NCBI GenBank assembly: GCA_036583965.1
Contig: JAZBQD010000015.1
Coordinates: 22,101,310-22,165,309 of the forward strand
Reading direction: 5' to 3'
Source of the DNA: Prunella strophiata
Lineage: Eukaryota > Chordata > Aves > Passeriformes > Prunellidae
Length of the DNA: 64,000 bases
Shown: positions 25,801 through 37,226 of the stretch, piece after piece
How positions within the stretch are numbered: position 1 is the first letter of the stretch
How the letters are laid out: the number at the start of each line of letters is the position of its first letter
Position numbers and translations under genes: made by a program
Notes under the pieces: generated by a model
Databases searched by the model: none
What the model was told of the DNA's origin: nothing
The model's input: the letters and a program-made list of their open reading frames with translations, nothing else

Positions 25801-28800
25801 CTGGTTCAGGGGCACACGAGGGTCTGGCATTTGTGTCAAGAGAAATACAAGCTAGTTTGAATGATGGGAAATTGCAGGTGCTGCTCAGTCCTGCAATTCA
25901 TAAGCTGAGCTGAATAATCTGACTGCCTTTCTCTGAGAACAGAGAGAAAAATGGGACAAGAGGTAATTGTGGTGTCATCTACCACAGCAATGTCACACAG
26001 GACTTTACCCTAATTTAAATCAGACTGATGTGAGGGACAGTGCTGTCTTGGATTTACTGAAGTGGGTAAATGTGGGAAATCTCTGAGAGATTCCTGTAGC
26101 ACTCTGCTTCACATGAATGCACTCCTTAGAACAGGGCAAACCTTCCCCTTTCTCTGACATATAATTCAGTACAAAAACACTCCAAACAAAACCAGCAAAG
26201 CTCCCCTTCCAAAACAAATGCTTCTCCTCTCATCAAATGGTATTTCAAAAGGGCAAAATCTTTAAATAATGAAGACAGACATCCTTCCATTCCACCTCTT
26301 TCAGCACCCAGCAAGGCAAAGCAAGCAAAGGAGCTGCTGGCCCCTGCTGCCCCTGGTGCTGCAGGAGCCAGGAGAGGCAGGGTCTCAGTGCTGTGTGGTA
26401 CAGCCAGCAAGGACACACACTGAACTCTGCAGAGAAATATTGAACAGCTGTGGGTCCAGGCAGCACCATTCACCCTGCACAGTAAAGGAGGCAGGGGTCC
26501 AGGAAAAGGCTGCCTGTAGATGTAATGCACATAGGATGCTGCAGATGTAGAAAGAGAGAAGCTGTGGGTTCCTGTACCATCTTCTGCCTTTCTTGATTCA
26601 GATGTTTGTCTTTTACCCTTAAAGTGCTCTGAATGTGATCTGATAATATAAAAGTTCTCTCTGGCATATCTTTGTCACTGCTAAAATAGAGCATAGCACT
26701 GCTAAAAGCCCCAGTTTCATCACTGCCATTTCACATTGCCACATTTTTCTTTCTGAGCTGTGGGACCACTCTGTCTCTCCAGAGCTTGTGCTGATTTCCA
26801 GACCTTATCCTATTGCATGGACCTCTGAACTAATCTTGTCCTTACCTGCTCAACATTTAAAGACTGGCCAGAGCTTTTAAGTGCCTTACTCCTTTATGGG
26901 CAAATGTTGCACTGAATGGCTCAAGCCATTTGCAAACTCCAGCTGTGGATGGGGCATGCTGGCACCACCAGGGCAAGCAAAAGAGCAAAACAAACTAGGG
27001 ATGGGGAAACCTTCAATCTACCCTTTCCCTTTCCTGCTAGCACTTCTGCCAATATCAGAAAGGAAATGGGCCAAAGCTTGATGATTTTTAATGTGAATGA
27101 GGCACTTTGGTGTTGCTGGAGAGGGAGCTGATCAGACAAGCTCTGCTGTTCTTAATTCTGGCAAACAACAAAGCTGTGTCTTATCGACCCCTGCCTCAGG
27201 CGAGGCCAGCTTAGATCAAGCAGGAAACTAAATGTTGATGTTTCAGAGATCTCTTAGCTCTGAGGTGCTCTAACACACTGAGACATTTGTGCCACAGAAT
27301 GAGGTTCAATGTGCTTGCTATTTTCTCCCAGTGTGTGAACTCCCACGAGGAGCTCCCGTGAATGCCTGCTGAAAGCAGGCAGGGGCTGGTGGCTGCCGTA
27401 ATTCCCTTGAAATGGTTGCATTGCTTTTTTATTGGATTAGTGTTAAAAGCCCAAATATGAACTTTCTGTGGGATGCTTCACTGAAATTAGATGTTAGAAG
27501 ACATGTAAATGTATATATGCCAGGGCAGAAGCTAACTCAATCTGTCATTTATGAGCAGGCAACAGTATCACTTTGTCATCTCTGCCTTGTGTGGAGTCAC
27601 CGTGTGAGCCCTGAGCTGGAGTTTGGGGCTGCCAGTGAGCACAGGTCTATTTAAAGTCACTTAGGACAGCAGCTGAACAAAGGATTAATATGAGTCTGAC
27701 AAAAATAATGTGTGAAAATGTATTTATTCTGTCAGATTTCATGAGTGGTAGCTATTGCTCCATTCAAGCTGAATGATAGCATTCAGCTTTCGCACTTACT
27801 CATCCTGACAGCTAACAAGATAAACATGTCAGCATGTGATTTGCCAAATATTTTCTTGTGGAATTCAGGCAGGAGTTGCCAACAGAGCCGGCTTTCGAGT
27901 GGAGGGACCAAGACATTTGAGTATACACACACATGCACCATGCACAGCCAGCAAAACCCACACCAGCCTGTGAGGGACAATTCTTCCCCAGCAGCCAATG
28001 CCCACTGCAGCTTTGCCCACCACAAAGCTCTCTCCTGACCCCAAAGTAAATCTCCCAAAGTCCTGTTTTTGTGGCACAGGATAATGGCTGGGGTAAGATC
28101 AGGCATTGATGCAAGTTCAGCAGTTGCAGGGAGCTGGGCAGTGTCCATGAGCCCTTGGTGTCAGTGGATGCAAAGGGCAGCACTGGCAACCCCCAAACGG
28201 GCTTTACCTTTCACTGCAGGGTAATTCTTCCTGGAGATTGAGCTTGTGACCTTTCTCATAGTGAGTTTTATTTACAGATTGGAAAATGGCAGTGTGTCCT
28301 TTAAGATGAAAGGAATCAAAACACAAGGGAAAAAGAAAGATTTTGCAGAAGCAAAAGATCTGACTGGAGAACTATTTAGAGAAGTCTGTATAAACAGACC
28401 TGTTAGGCTGATATCTCACATTTTAGCCACAGCTTTTTGATGCCTTAAACTGGATAATGAAGGGATTTTTAGGCTTTGGACTCTCTGGTGTGTCTGTTGT
28501 TTAATAACACCACACCTATTTATTTCCTCATGCATTTCCAGCTAACTCCAGTAGAAGTTTTCTCTGCCTTCCCTGTTTTATGTTCTTTCTCTGTCATCTC
28601 ACTGCTTACCAGCAGATAACAGCAACTACTCCAACATTTGTGTCTTGAAGATGCCCAAAGGCATTTTGCAGCCTCCTGGCCTCACCCAGAGGTCTCTTCC
28701 CATCTATGAAAGAAGATTAACAGCTATGTTGCTAATTATGGCCCCTGTGTGGTCAGTAGGGATCATGTCACACCACAGAAATGAATCCAGGCTCAGCCAG

Positions 28801-29751
28801 AGGCAGGTGGCTGTCACAGAGATGTCCCTGCCAGCCAACAATTATGTATTATAACAAAGAAGAACTAGGAAGGATAAATTATTATTTACTTAATCCTCAA
28901 CTGTTCTCAAAGCTTGTAATCACTTCTGGTTGTAAATGACCCACCCACCTTTCAGGCAGCCCAGCACAGCCACCTTTTGTACTGTTCACAGAGCAGTGAA
29001 GGTCCCTGGCATCCCACAGACATGAAACAAATACAGTGTGGTTTTCCACCTTGCAGTAAAGACTTGAACCTCATAGTTCTGCTTTGAGGTGGAGGAAGGA
29101 GGGGCTGCACAGGAGAGGATGGAGCAGAAGTGAACACAGATCTGCTGGCCACCTGGCTGAGCTCCCCACCTGCATCTATATCTATCTCCAGTGCCTCACC
29201 CTTATTTCCCCATCAATATGTCAAGAAAATATGAGATATCTGGGTGCTAAATAGACAGTGAAATAAAAATTTAATCTGTTGATAAGGATTTCCTAGTTCC
29301 CAGTATTTTTGGCTTAGCTTGCTTCCAAAATACTTCATCAGCATTTCAGTGCAAGATGCCTTTCAAAGGAGCTTCACCCTCCACAGAACTTGTAACAGTG
29401 CTAAGAAAACAGAGGGCTCTTGTTTCTCACTTGTACAGCTTCTCTCCAGCCCATGATGTGTCCCACCCATCCTTTCAAGTGTTCACCACCCTCCCCCAAA
29501 GCCACATCCCACACCCTGGCCCAGCTTTGCTGTGGCTGTGCTTGAAGGGTGTCTCTGCAGTGCCCCAGGGGCCAAACCAAACACATTGTCTCACCATGCT
29601 CTCAGGGTGTCATGACAGACTCTGCCTTTTCAGCCTCCCTCTGCCTACTGCCTGCAAGAAAAGAGCCCCTCCACCACCACACCACCAGGGGATGCTTGCT
29701 CCAGAGAAGCAACATGTGAGATCTCTGTGGAGTTATGCCTGCACTACAAAA
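19829..29751. other. Intergenic DNA, no gene recognised
   Basis: No exon or element was recognised. One low-complexity purine-rich tract at 23367-23440 translates as a lysine/glutamate-rich peptide. The remaining open frames are short and show no family signature. GC-richer patches (for example 22690-22930 and 24230-24530) are unassigned and may be eroded repeats. Confidence 0.6.
23367..23440 (+). repeat. Polypurine low-complexity tract
   Basis: An A/G-only or nearly A/G-only stretch built from GAAA, AAGG and AGAG motifs. The lysine- and glutamate-rich reading at 23299-23517 is explained by base composition alone. Confidence 0.8.
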
Positions 29752-30167
29752 TGTAGGAGATTGTCAGAACCCAGGACATCCCCTCTGGCTGCCCTGGACT
29801 GGCTCAAGTCCCTGGCAGGGAGCTCAGAGGCCTTGGAACAGAGTCCAAGACCCCTGTGCCTTTGATTTTGAGCCATGGAAAAAATTACCAACCTTGTATG
29901 AAGAGTTGCAAGCCACAAAAATTAAGTAGAGTAAGAGTTAGTTTATCAGAAGGTGAAAAAGTAGCATTTTAGGATTGTTTAGAATGAGGATTCAGAGGTC
30001 AAGATGGAGGAATTTGGGTGTGTTCTGTCCTTCTTTCTCCTTCTTCACAGCCTCCATCTTCTGGGTGATGGTGGCACTTTTGGATTGGCTTAGAGTAGAG
30101 TTAGACTCTGTACCATAGGTGATAGGTATTGGAAAATAACTGTAAATAATGTACAGGTAGTTTTTAG

Positions 30168-30175
30168 TATAAAAA
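30168..30175 (+). promoter_or_regulatory. LTR TATA box
   Basis: TATAAAAA within the U3 part of the plus-strand LTR, about 100 bp before its poly(A) signal. In an intact LTR, transcription would start about 25-30 bp downstream, near 30200. Activity is not known. Confidence 0.6.
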
Positions 30176-30268
30176 GACAACACTGCCCTAGAGGTGGGCA
30201 GTGTGCCTCAGACTGACCTGCTGAACAGACCTGGGCTGGTCAGGAAAAGAATTTAACAGATAAGGAAA

Positions 30269-30274
30269 AATAAA
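30269..30274 (+). terminator. LTR polyadenylation signal
   Basis: AATAAA in an A-rich context within the R region of the plus-strand LTR. Confidence 0.6.
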
Positions 30275-31405
30275 CAACAATGGAGACCACAAGAGTCCTG
30301 ACTCCTTCCTCAGTGCTCGGGCTGGGACACAGAGACTTTCCAACACACATCTGGGTCTGTTGAGACACATGAGAGACCTGAGAGGAGATGGCCAGCTCTG
30401 ACAGGTTGCCCACCTATCTTGATTGTGATTAAACAGAAGACAGAATGCAGACATATCCCAACAGCAGCTAGGTTTGCAGATGGATCATCCTTCTGGCTCC
30501 TTTTGAGATAGACTGGCCTTCCCTTCCCATTCTTCTGATTTACTCACATGCTGATAAATTCCAGTGGTGACATACAACAAACAAAAAGAGCTGTCTTACC
30601 TCAAAACCAAGCACTAATTAACCTGGTCTTCAGTGCATGCTCAGAACAGGTGATCTCATCTCAAAATTCCATACTTGCTCTTCTCTGGTGGACAGAACAG
30701 CCTCTGTGGTGGCAGTAAGGTTTTGGACAATTGGCATGTCCTTGCTCTGCGGGTCTCCTTTCCCAGACCTCTGGTGATTCAGCACTGGTGAAGCCAACAT
30801 GCTGAGGAGGGAGAGGCACCTCCCCTCTCCTCTTGGCCAGCTGGAGAGGGGTGAGAGCTGAGACCTCAGCAGCATCTTTGGTCAGTCAATGGAAACTGAA
30901 GGCTTGAGGTATGACCTTATTTTGTACAGTGCAGACCTTTGGGCCAACCTGCAGGAACATGAGTGCAAGTTCAGTGATGTGAGAGGGGTGTGGATGGAGG
31001 CTGTCACCTGAGACAGCACTAAAACTGCCTTTAAGGTCCAGATGGAGGGGCTGCTGCTGAGGTCCTGCTTCCACTCCATGTGCCAAGAGAGACTCAGGAA
31101 GGAGAGGACTGAGAAGGGTCTTTTCAGGGAGGCTGGGGGCTTGGTGGTACCCAGAAGGGGCACTGTGAACACTGTATGCCCTCGACTGGACTACAGTCTA
31201 GCTCAGCCCTCTAGGCACAATCCCTACTCATAAATTTACTCCTGAGTTCTCTAGAACTTGGGTACAAGGCATCCACTTCCCAGAGCAGCTGTAGCTGAAA
31301 GCTTTGCCTCTGCTGGTGGCAGTGGTGGTGAGACAAGCCCTTCTGAGGCAAAGAGGTTGTGCCCAGCACCTTTGCAGAGAATGGGAAGCTGCTCGTGTCC
31401 CTTTC

Positions 31406-31479
31406 CTGTTTCACCTTTAGGATAAATCAACACTTTGGCTTTTGGTTTGATCCAATGGTTTTCTAAAGGAATTTAGACA
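31406..31479 (+). repeat. Inverted duplicate, left copy (probable donor)
   Basis: These 74 bases are the exact reverse complement of 35631-35704. The match stops abruptly on both sides. This copy has no direct repeats at its ends and passes smoothly into its surroundings, so it is the likelier source. It begins CTGTTTCACC and ends AATTTAGACA. Confidence 0.95.
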
Positions 31480-33123
31480 GCCTTTCAAGTGGGTTGTTCT
31501 CCTGAGTTGAACTGAAAAAGGTTATAAACCCTTATACCAGAAATATACCAGATATACAAGAAATGCCTAAGCTGGGATGGAGATCTGTGGAAGTACACCA
31601 TGATGTGCACAAAGGGCACAGACTCCTGTAAAAATCCAGGAATGAGCTTGTGCCAGCATGGTCTTGGTACGACCTGAGGGTGCAGGTGTTTAGTCCCAGG
31701 ACAGCTCAGTTGGGTGCAGCCCCTGCCCCAGTGCCTGCCCAGAGAGGAGGAGAGGCTGGGCAGGGGGCTTTGGCAGTGGTTTGGGATATTTTTCACCCAG
31801 TTAAAAAAGAAAGTGAATTGGATACTGAGCAAAGTCAACAGGAATAGCTTGAAGTTTGTTGCTGCTCAGGCACTGGGGAACCAGCCATGAGCTCCAGCTG
31901 CTCTCTGCTCAGATCCACCCCTCAGCTGAACATACCTGGTAATTACAGGCTGCAAACGAGCAGCACACGATGACAAACAGGGAAAAGTATAGCCTAGCAG
32001 GAGTAACTCAATTCACACCTATAAATATGATTGAAATGTAGTTTAAAATTCAGAGATTTACTGTCATTCTAAATGTACTGGTAATGTACTATATTGTATT
32101 TGTAATTTTACCGTAACATAATTTAATACTAGGCTATTTTTCAATATTTCAAGACACTGTCAAAAGGGTGAGCTGAATAAAGGAAAAAAGTATAATGGAA
32201 AAATTCAAAGAAATGTAACATCTGAAAAGAAAATCCCACACACCAATATATATTAAAAAATAAGGTCTGAAAAGGAATTTGTGAGTTGTCTCCTGAATAC
32301 ATTAGCTTAGATAATATTGAGGAGTTTTACCTTTCAACTTTCTCTTCTACTTCCTCATTGTTTGAAAAGTTAGTGAGGGGAATAAAAGAAAGTGGAATCT
32401 CACAGACCAAAGATTTATGCTGTTGTATTCAATGTCAGAAAAAAGATGGGGGGAAAAAAAGGAAAGAATAAACCCCATTTAAGTGTCAAATGTGGAAATA
32501 CATAAATGTTTGGTTTGGGGCATTCCCTTTCCTGTCCAAACATTAGAGGAAAATGAATTCTTTTCAGAAATCCTTCTTTGGGGAAAAAAAGAACATGATT
32601 CATGCAGAAAACTTTCACTGGGTCCAGTTGTAACATCTTTGCTATTTGAACTGGTATGAAATCAAACTGCATTCTAACATCCATTTATGGGTATTTATGT
32701 TATACAGAGTATGCAGCTTTGAACTTATCCATTTAAATATAAGAATATGAGCTGATATCAGGTTAATTAATATTCCATCATCTTGTAGGGATATTTCACT
32801 AACAGACCATTTCAAAAAGGGGAGTATCTTGACAAATGAAACTAGAGCTGGATCTTGCTGAAATTACAAATTGAGAAGGATTCATATGGGTGGAAAGTAA
32901 CACAGCCCAGGAAGAGAAGATGATGAACCTCTACAATGCATGAAAATAGAGCTATTTTGCAGAAAGTCATTCCACAGCAATTTCTCTTTATAGGCATGTA
33001 CTGTGCAAGTCAGGAAGTACACAGTGTGAAGCTTGCACTGCAATTTATTTTCGCTCATTCCTAAAACCGTGTTTATATCGATGGCATTTTAGATTTCTAG
33101 TCAGTATCTCTTGTGTGTTAGTT

Positions 33124-33145
33124 AAAAAAAAAAAAAAAAAAAAAA
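33124..33145 (+). repeat. Poly(A) run, 22 bases
   Basis: Uninterrupted A run; no retroposon body recognised next to it. Confidence 0.9.
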
Positions 33146-33227
33146 GTGAATCCCAATAACAAACAGCTAGTGGATATTTAATTATAGTTTCAGCTCTAAA
33201 GCACAAGGTCTGATGTTAAGACTAGGG

Positions 33228-33290
33228 TAAGCTCCCACTGAAGTCAATGAAATGTTTGTCCAAGTGACAAAACCAGGCTGGCTCTGGAGG
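33228..33290 (+). repeat. Possible ancient amniote interspersed repeat fragment
   Basis: The stretch GCTCCCACTGAAGTCAATGA and its flank resemble a motif family found in many amniote genomes, in which CCCATTGACTTCAATGGG-type segments recur. The match is short and from memory, and I cannot name the family. Confidence 0.3.
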
Positions 33291-35595
33291 TCACGTGCAT
33301 CAAATCTGCTCACTTACAGGTTTGGCCAATGGCATTTGCAACTCCTGTTTGGATTGGGGCTTTTCTGATAGAGAAAGCACACAAAACACAGGCCCAGGAT
33401 GACAATTTGTGTTTTCTTGCTTTCACAACTTTAGTACTGCTAGTTCTGGGTTTCCTGCATGGCTTGTACATTCACATATATCCACAGACTTGCTGTACCA
33501 GGGAAGAGAGTTACTGGTGACTCACAGGTTTCTACCTGAATTACAGCTTATTAAAATAATTAGGACCTACAGTTTTACTCTAATTTCAAGTGCAGCTGTG
33601 GGAAGGAGATGAAAGGATGAAAGTTTATTGTTTCAAATGACTTTAACTTTCAGTGTATTTTGGTAGGAGTGTTATGAAAAGACATGACTGGGTTAATTCT
33701 GCCAATATTTTTAATACCTCCCTAATGGAATGAATATGTTAGAGCTGTGGAAAACAAACAAACAACCAAACAGACAATGTGGTCAAAAGTTGGAGAGGGT
33801 AAGTGGGGACAAAAACCTTTACCAGGTCAGTCGCTTGGCATTCCTGACTGTGGAATAAGCCATAGCCAGTCAACCAAAACATTCACTCTGCACACCAGAT
33901 TCCAGCTAATTTCCAACATTTGACATTATTAACGCACTCTGGGTCCATTTACTTAATTATAATTAATACAGCTTGTTCCTCCTTTGAAGAACAGGGCATT
34001 CATTTGGCAGTTGCTGCCTAGATATGGGTGCATGTATTTTGATACATCTCCAATAGGATCTGCCTGTCTTTCCAGCTGCTACACAGACCAAGCAAATTTC
34101 TGCAGAGTGTTCTGTTCTGCAGTACATTCAGTTCAGTTCTGCAGTTCTACTTCTTGAATGAATTAAAACCTCAAAATTGTTCTCAAATGTGTAGGCCATC
34201 CAAAAAACTGAGACACATTTTGAAAAGACCTGAATTCTAGGAGATTGCATTAAGGAAAGCTTCTTTGCTTAAGACTTGTGTTGATAGCTGTCAATGCAAT
34301 AATTCTTAGCTTATACAGGGAGATGTAGGCCTGTCTTGGTGAAGGGCAACTGGAGAGGTCTGCTCTGTTCTTTATCTGAAGTGCTGCAAAAGAAACTGAA
34401 AGAAATCAAAATACTGCAATTTTTGCAGCATCTATCACCCAGTACAAGAATAAAAAAATCAAGGAATTGTTTTATTAAACACTGTGATCAGCTGTCATTT
34501 GCAGCCTTTTTTTTTTTTTTTTTCACTGGCTGTGACTGATTGTCCTTCGAGCTTTTATGTCCCTTGATAACTGTGATATGAGAAAAAAGCCAAACAGAAG
34601 ATAGAAAGAAAATTCTCTTTTTCTCATCTGTATGTGAAAAACCATACAAATGTGGTGCTGGTCCAGCTGAACAGGACTGCTGCTGAAGGCTCTGCCATGC
34701 TCTGTAGCTCATTCTGCTCACATGGGGAGCAACAAAGACAGAAAGGCTCTTGAAGCACAGCTCTGTTTACCTGAAAACAGGAATCTGTAGCTGGGAGGAC
34801 TAAATGAGCCAGATGAATAAACTCAGTTCCATCTCCCTGTTTAGACTTCTTTTCACAGCACTTGTACCCACCAGTTTGCTTCTTCCAAGAATTACTCTGT
34901 CTGCTTGGTGCCTTTTACACTTGGAAAATAGTCTGCTAGTTCAATCTAAACATCTGCTACATACTTTCAACTGCTTTTGTCCTATACATTAAAAGAAGCA
35001 TAACCTTAATTTTTATTTGCTAACAAAACACTGGGGCTCGACTTTAATTTAAAAGCAATTAGTAATTTCTCAGATTATGTGATCTGATTTTTTTAGACTT
35101 CACAACCCCTCTTAAGTAACTGTAAGTCAGGAATGTGCCTCCAGACATATCCTTTATACATCTAATGACTTTTCCTCATAGGATCAAAAACATTATATTC
35201 TTTGTAACATTAATTTGCAAGCAAAATCCTGTGTTTTCCATTTAATATGTTTGATATAAACCCCCCACAGATTACAACATCATCTTAAAAATACACAGTA
35301 CTTTAATATACACTTTGTTAACACTGGTTTAAAGAGCTAAATAAGTTTCTCTCTACGTGGTTGTCAGTAATCACCCCTTCTCCCAGCCTGGTGTGACCTG
35401 TGAAATACTTGCACACCCAGATCTTTTGATTCCAGTGGCAAATAAGCTTTTTTTTTTTAAATATCATAAGAGTTGTCCTTGAAGATCATGTGTAACTGCT
35501 TTCCTATTAAAAAACCAAAACAGTGAACAAAGATTAACCTGAAGTATGTGTTTCTACTCACTTCCATCTCTCTGTGTACAAAATTGCAGAGGGTT

Positions 35596-35609
35596 GAGTC
35601 CTCTACCAG
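35596..35609 (+). repeat. 14 bp direct repeat, left (target-site-duplication-like)
   Basis: GAGTCCTCTACCAG, identical to 35707-35720. The two copies bracket a 97 bp insert that contains the inverted duplicate. Confidence 0.95.
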
Positions 35610-35706
35610 TGGGAAACAGAAGAAAGAGAATGTCTAAATTCCTTTAGAAAACCATTGGATCAAACCAAAAGCCAAAGTGTTGATTTATCCTAAAGGTGAA
35701 ACAGAA
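35610..35706 (+). repeat. 97 bp insertion carrying the inverted duplicate, right copy
   Basis: The insert consists of 21 bp of unassigned purine-rich sequence (35610-35630), then 74 bp (35631-35704) that is a perfect reverse complement of 31406-31479, then AA. It is bounded by a perfect 14 bp direct repeat. This looks like a templated insertion: a short copy of DNA 4.15 kb away, pasted in opposite orientation into a staggered break or by a target-primed mechanism. There is no poly(A) and no CR1 octamer tail, which argues against ordinary retroposition. Confidence 0.85.
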
Positions 35707-35720
35707 GAGTCCTCTACCAG
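35707..35720 (+). repeat. 14 bp direct repeat, right (target-site-duplication-like)
   Basis: GAGTCCTCTACCAG, the second copy of the sequence at 35596-35609. The bases outside the two copies differ (TT versus AA before, TG versus AA after), so the duplication is exactly 14 bp. Confidence 0.95.
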
Positions 35721-35883
35721 AAGAAACAATGCCAAGGAATAGTTTCCAGATTATAAAAGAGTAGGTTGGGGTGGTCTCTCACATGAGTTCACTTTACACT
35801 ATTGCTTTAGCAGCTGATCTGTCACGGTGCTGACACAGGTTATCTCAGGACTAGGGGAAGGACCCACTGCTGGCACTACATCT

Positions 35884-35905
35884 GCAGCAGCAGCAGCAGC
35901 AGCAG
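35884..35905 (+). repeat. (GCA)7 microsatellite
   Basis: Seven GCA units. The neighbouring open frames read it as poly-Cys or poly-Leu on the minus strand, with no sign of a real gene. Confidence 0.85.
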
Positions 35906-37186
35906 TTTTCCTCCTCTAAGACAAGTTCCCCAACCAGAAGTACAAAAAATCCTTTGCAGCAGCCCCTGTGCCTTATGGCAGTCTGCCCCCAGTGCAAACA
36001 ACATTTGCACACTTTCTGTGGGCTCTTGGAGAGTTTCACTTCCAGCAATCAAGCAGGAGAGTGCAAATGCCAATCCCCTGCTTCTACCATAGCTGTAGCA
36101 TCCAACAGGTCACCTGGATGCTGCTGAAGTCCTGCATGCCTGGACAACACACTTGGACATGATCCCCTCAGAGAAATAATGGAATGAACTCTTGTTTCAG
36201 AAACAGCCCAGGCCATGGGCATGTGCCACCAGTGGTCCTTTCTCAGTGCTAGCAGGGTCAGTTTTGGAACACTTTTTGCCATAGTATAGTTATATCACCC
36301 TTATCAGACAGGGTTTGCTGATCAAACACGAGCACACCTGCCCATGAATGGGCAGCCAGTGCTACAGACCATGCACAGCAGCAGCAGGGACCTTAGGGAG
36401 CTTATCAGCAATAGAAAATCTCACACTAACTTAAAATTTGCACTAACCAAAATTTGCAAAATCTTGGGTAAACTGTTTTCAGTGATGTAAGCTAATCTAA
36501 TTCACTTAGGTTTCAATTTCAGAGAAGTTAGTATACTTTTATACCACTTTCTCTAAGTCAGTGCAGCTTTGAATGTTGTACTCTATTGGTGCAACATCCT
36601 GTGTTTAGAAGATCTAATAGAGTGTATTTGAATTTTGTCATGAGTGGAGCCAGCCTGTGTGCATTCAAGATCTATGTCTGAATTTATTACATTTCCAGGT
36701 TTATGCACTCTATAAAATACATTGTAGGATCTTCTCTATAAAACATGAAACCATATTGAATGTAACTGATTTGTGCCTTAACATCTATTTCATTACCAGG
36801 TTTCCTAATCTCCTATGGCTTTACATGAAACCAGGTATACATGTAGCAACAACCTACAGTCACTGAGAGGACTTTATGGTTGTTCTACCATATCTTCTTC
36901 ATGAAGCCAAGAGAAGCAGCACACCTGTCTATAGGGAAGTCTCAAGGGATAGACCTTTTTAAAAATTTTTAAAAAAAATTTTTCATACTTAATTTCTTAT
37001 CCCAAGACATGGTCAGGATTAAAGGGATGCTTGCAGGCTGTCACCATCCAAATCCAAAGAAATCAAGATGCTGGAGAAAAACATACAAAATCCTCTAGAA
37101 AAGGAAACTTCAAGACCCTTGCCAGGTGCTAGTGAAACCAGCAGCAGAACAAAGCACCACAAAGCTGCATAAATATGTTATTTATT

Positions 37187-37226
37187 TATGTTATGGTTTA
37201 TATCAATATGTTATGGTTTATATCAA
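37187..37226 (+). repeat. 20 bp tandem duplication
   Basis: TATGTTATGGTTTATATCAA occurs twice head to tail without mismatch. It is probably a recent slippage duplication. Confidence 0.9.

Larger units (their letters stand above)
29752..30345 (+). mobile_element. Endogenous retrovirus LTR (plus strand)
   Basis: A segment of about 594 bp that starts TGTAGGAG and ends CCAACA, giving the TGT...ACA ends of an LTR. A TATAAAAA box lies at 30168-30175 and an AATAAA signal at 30269-30274, about 100 bp apart, the normal LTR spacing, with about 70 bp of R/U5 behind the signal. The sequence resembles a songbird LTR family that I know from memory as ERVL-like; I could not confirm the subfamily. It is unrelated to the minus-strand LTR at 7729-8324. 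No matching second LTR and no recognisable gag or pol follows, so it is probably solo. No clear target-site duplication is visible, so the ends may be off by a few bases. Confidence 0.78.

Noticed and set aside
29356..29865. 169-codon plus-strand frame rich in Pro, Ser and Leu
   Set aside because: Its 3' third runs into the ERV LTR that starts at 29752, and no protein family is recognisable.
35884..35905. (GCA)7 considered as a coding polyglutamine or a disease-type expansion
   Set aside because: Seven units is an ordinary microsatellite length, and no exon surrounds it.
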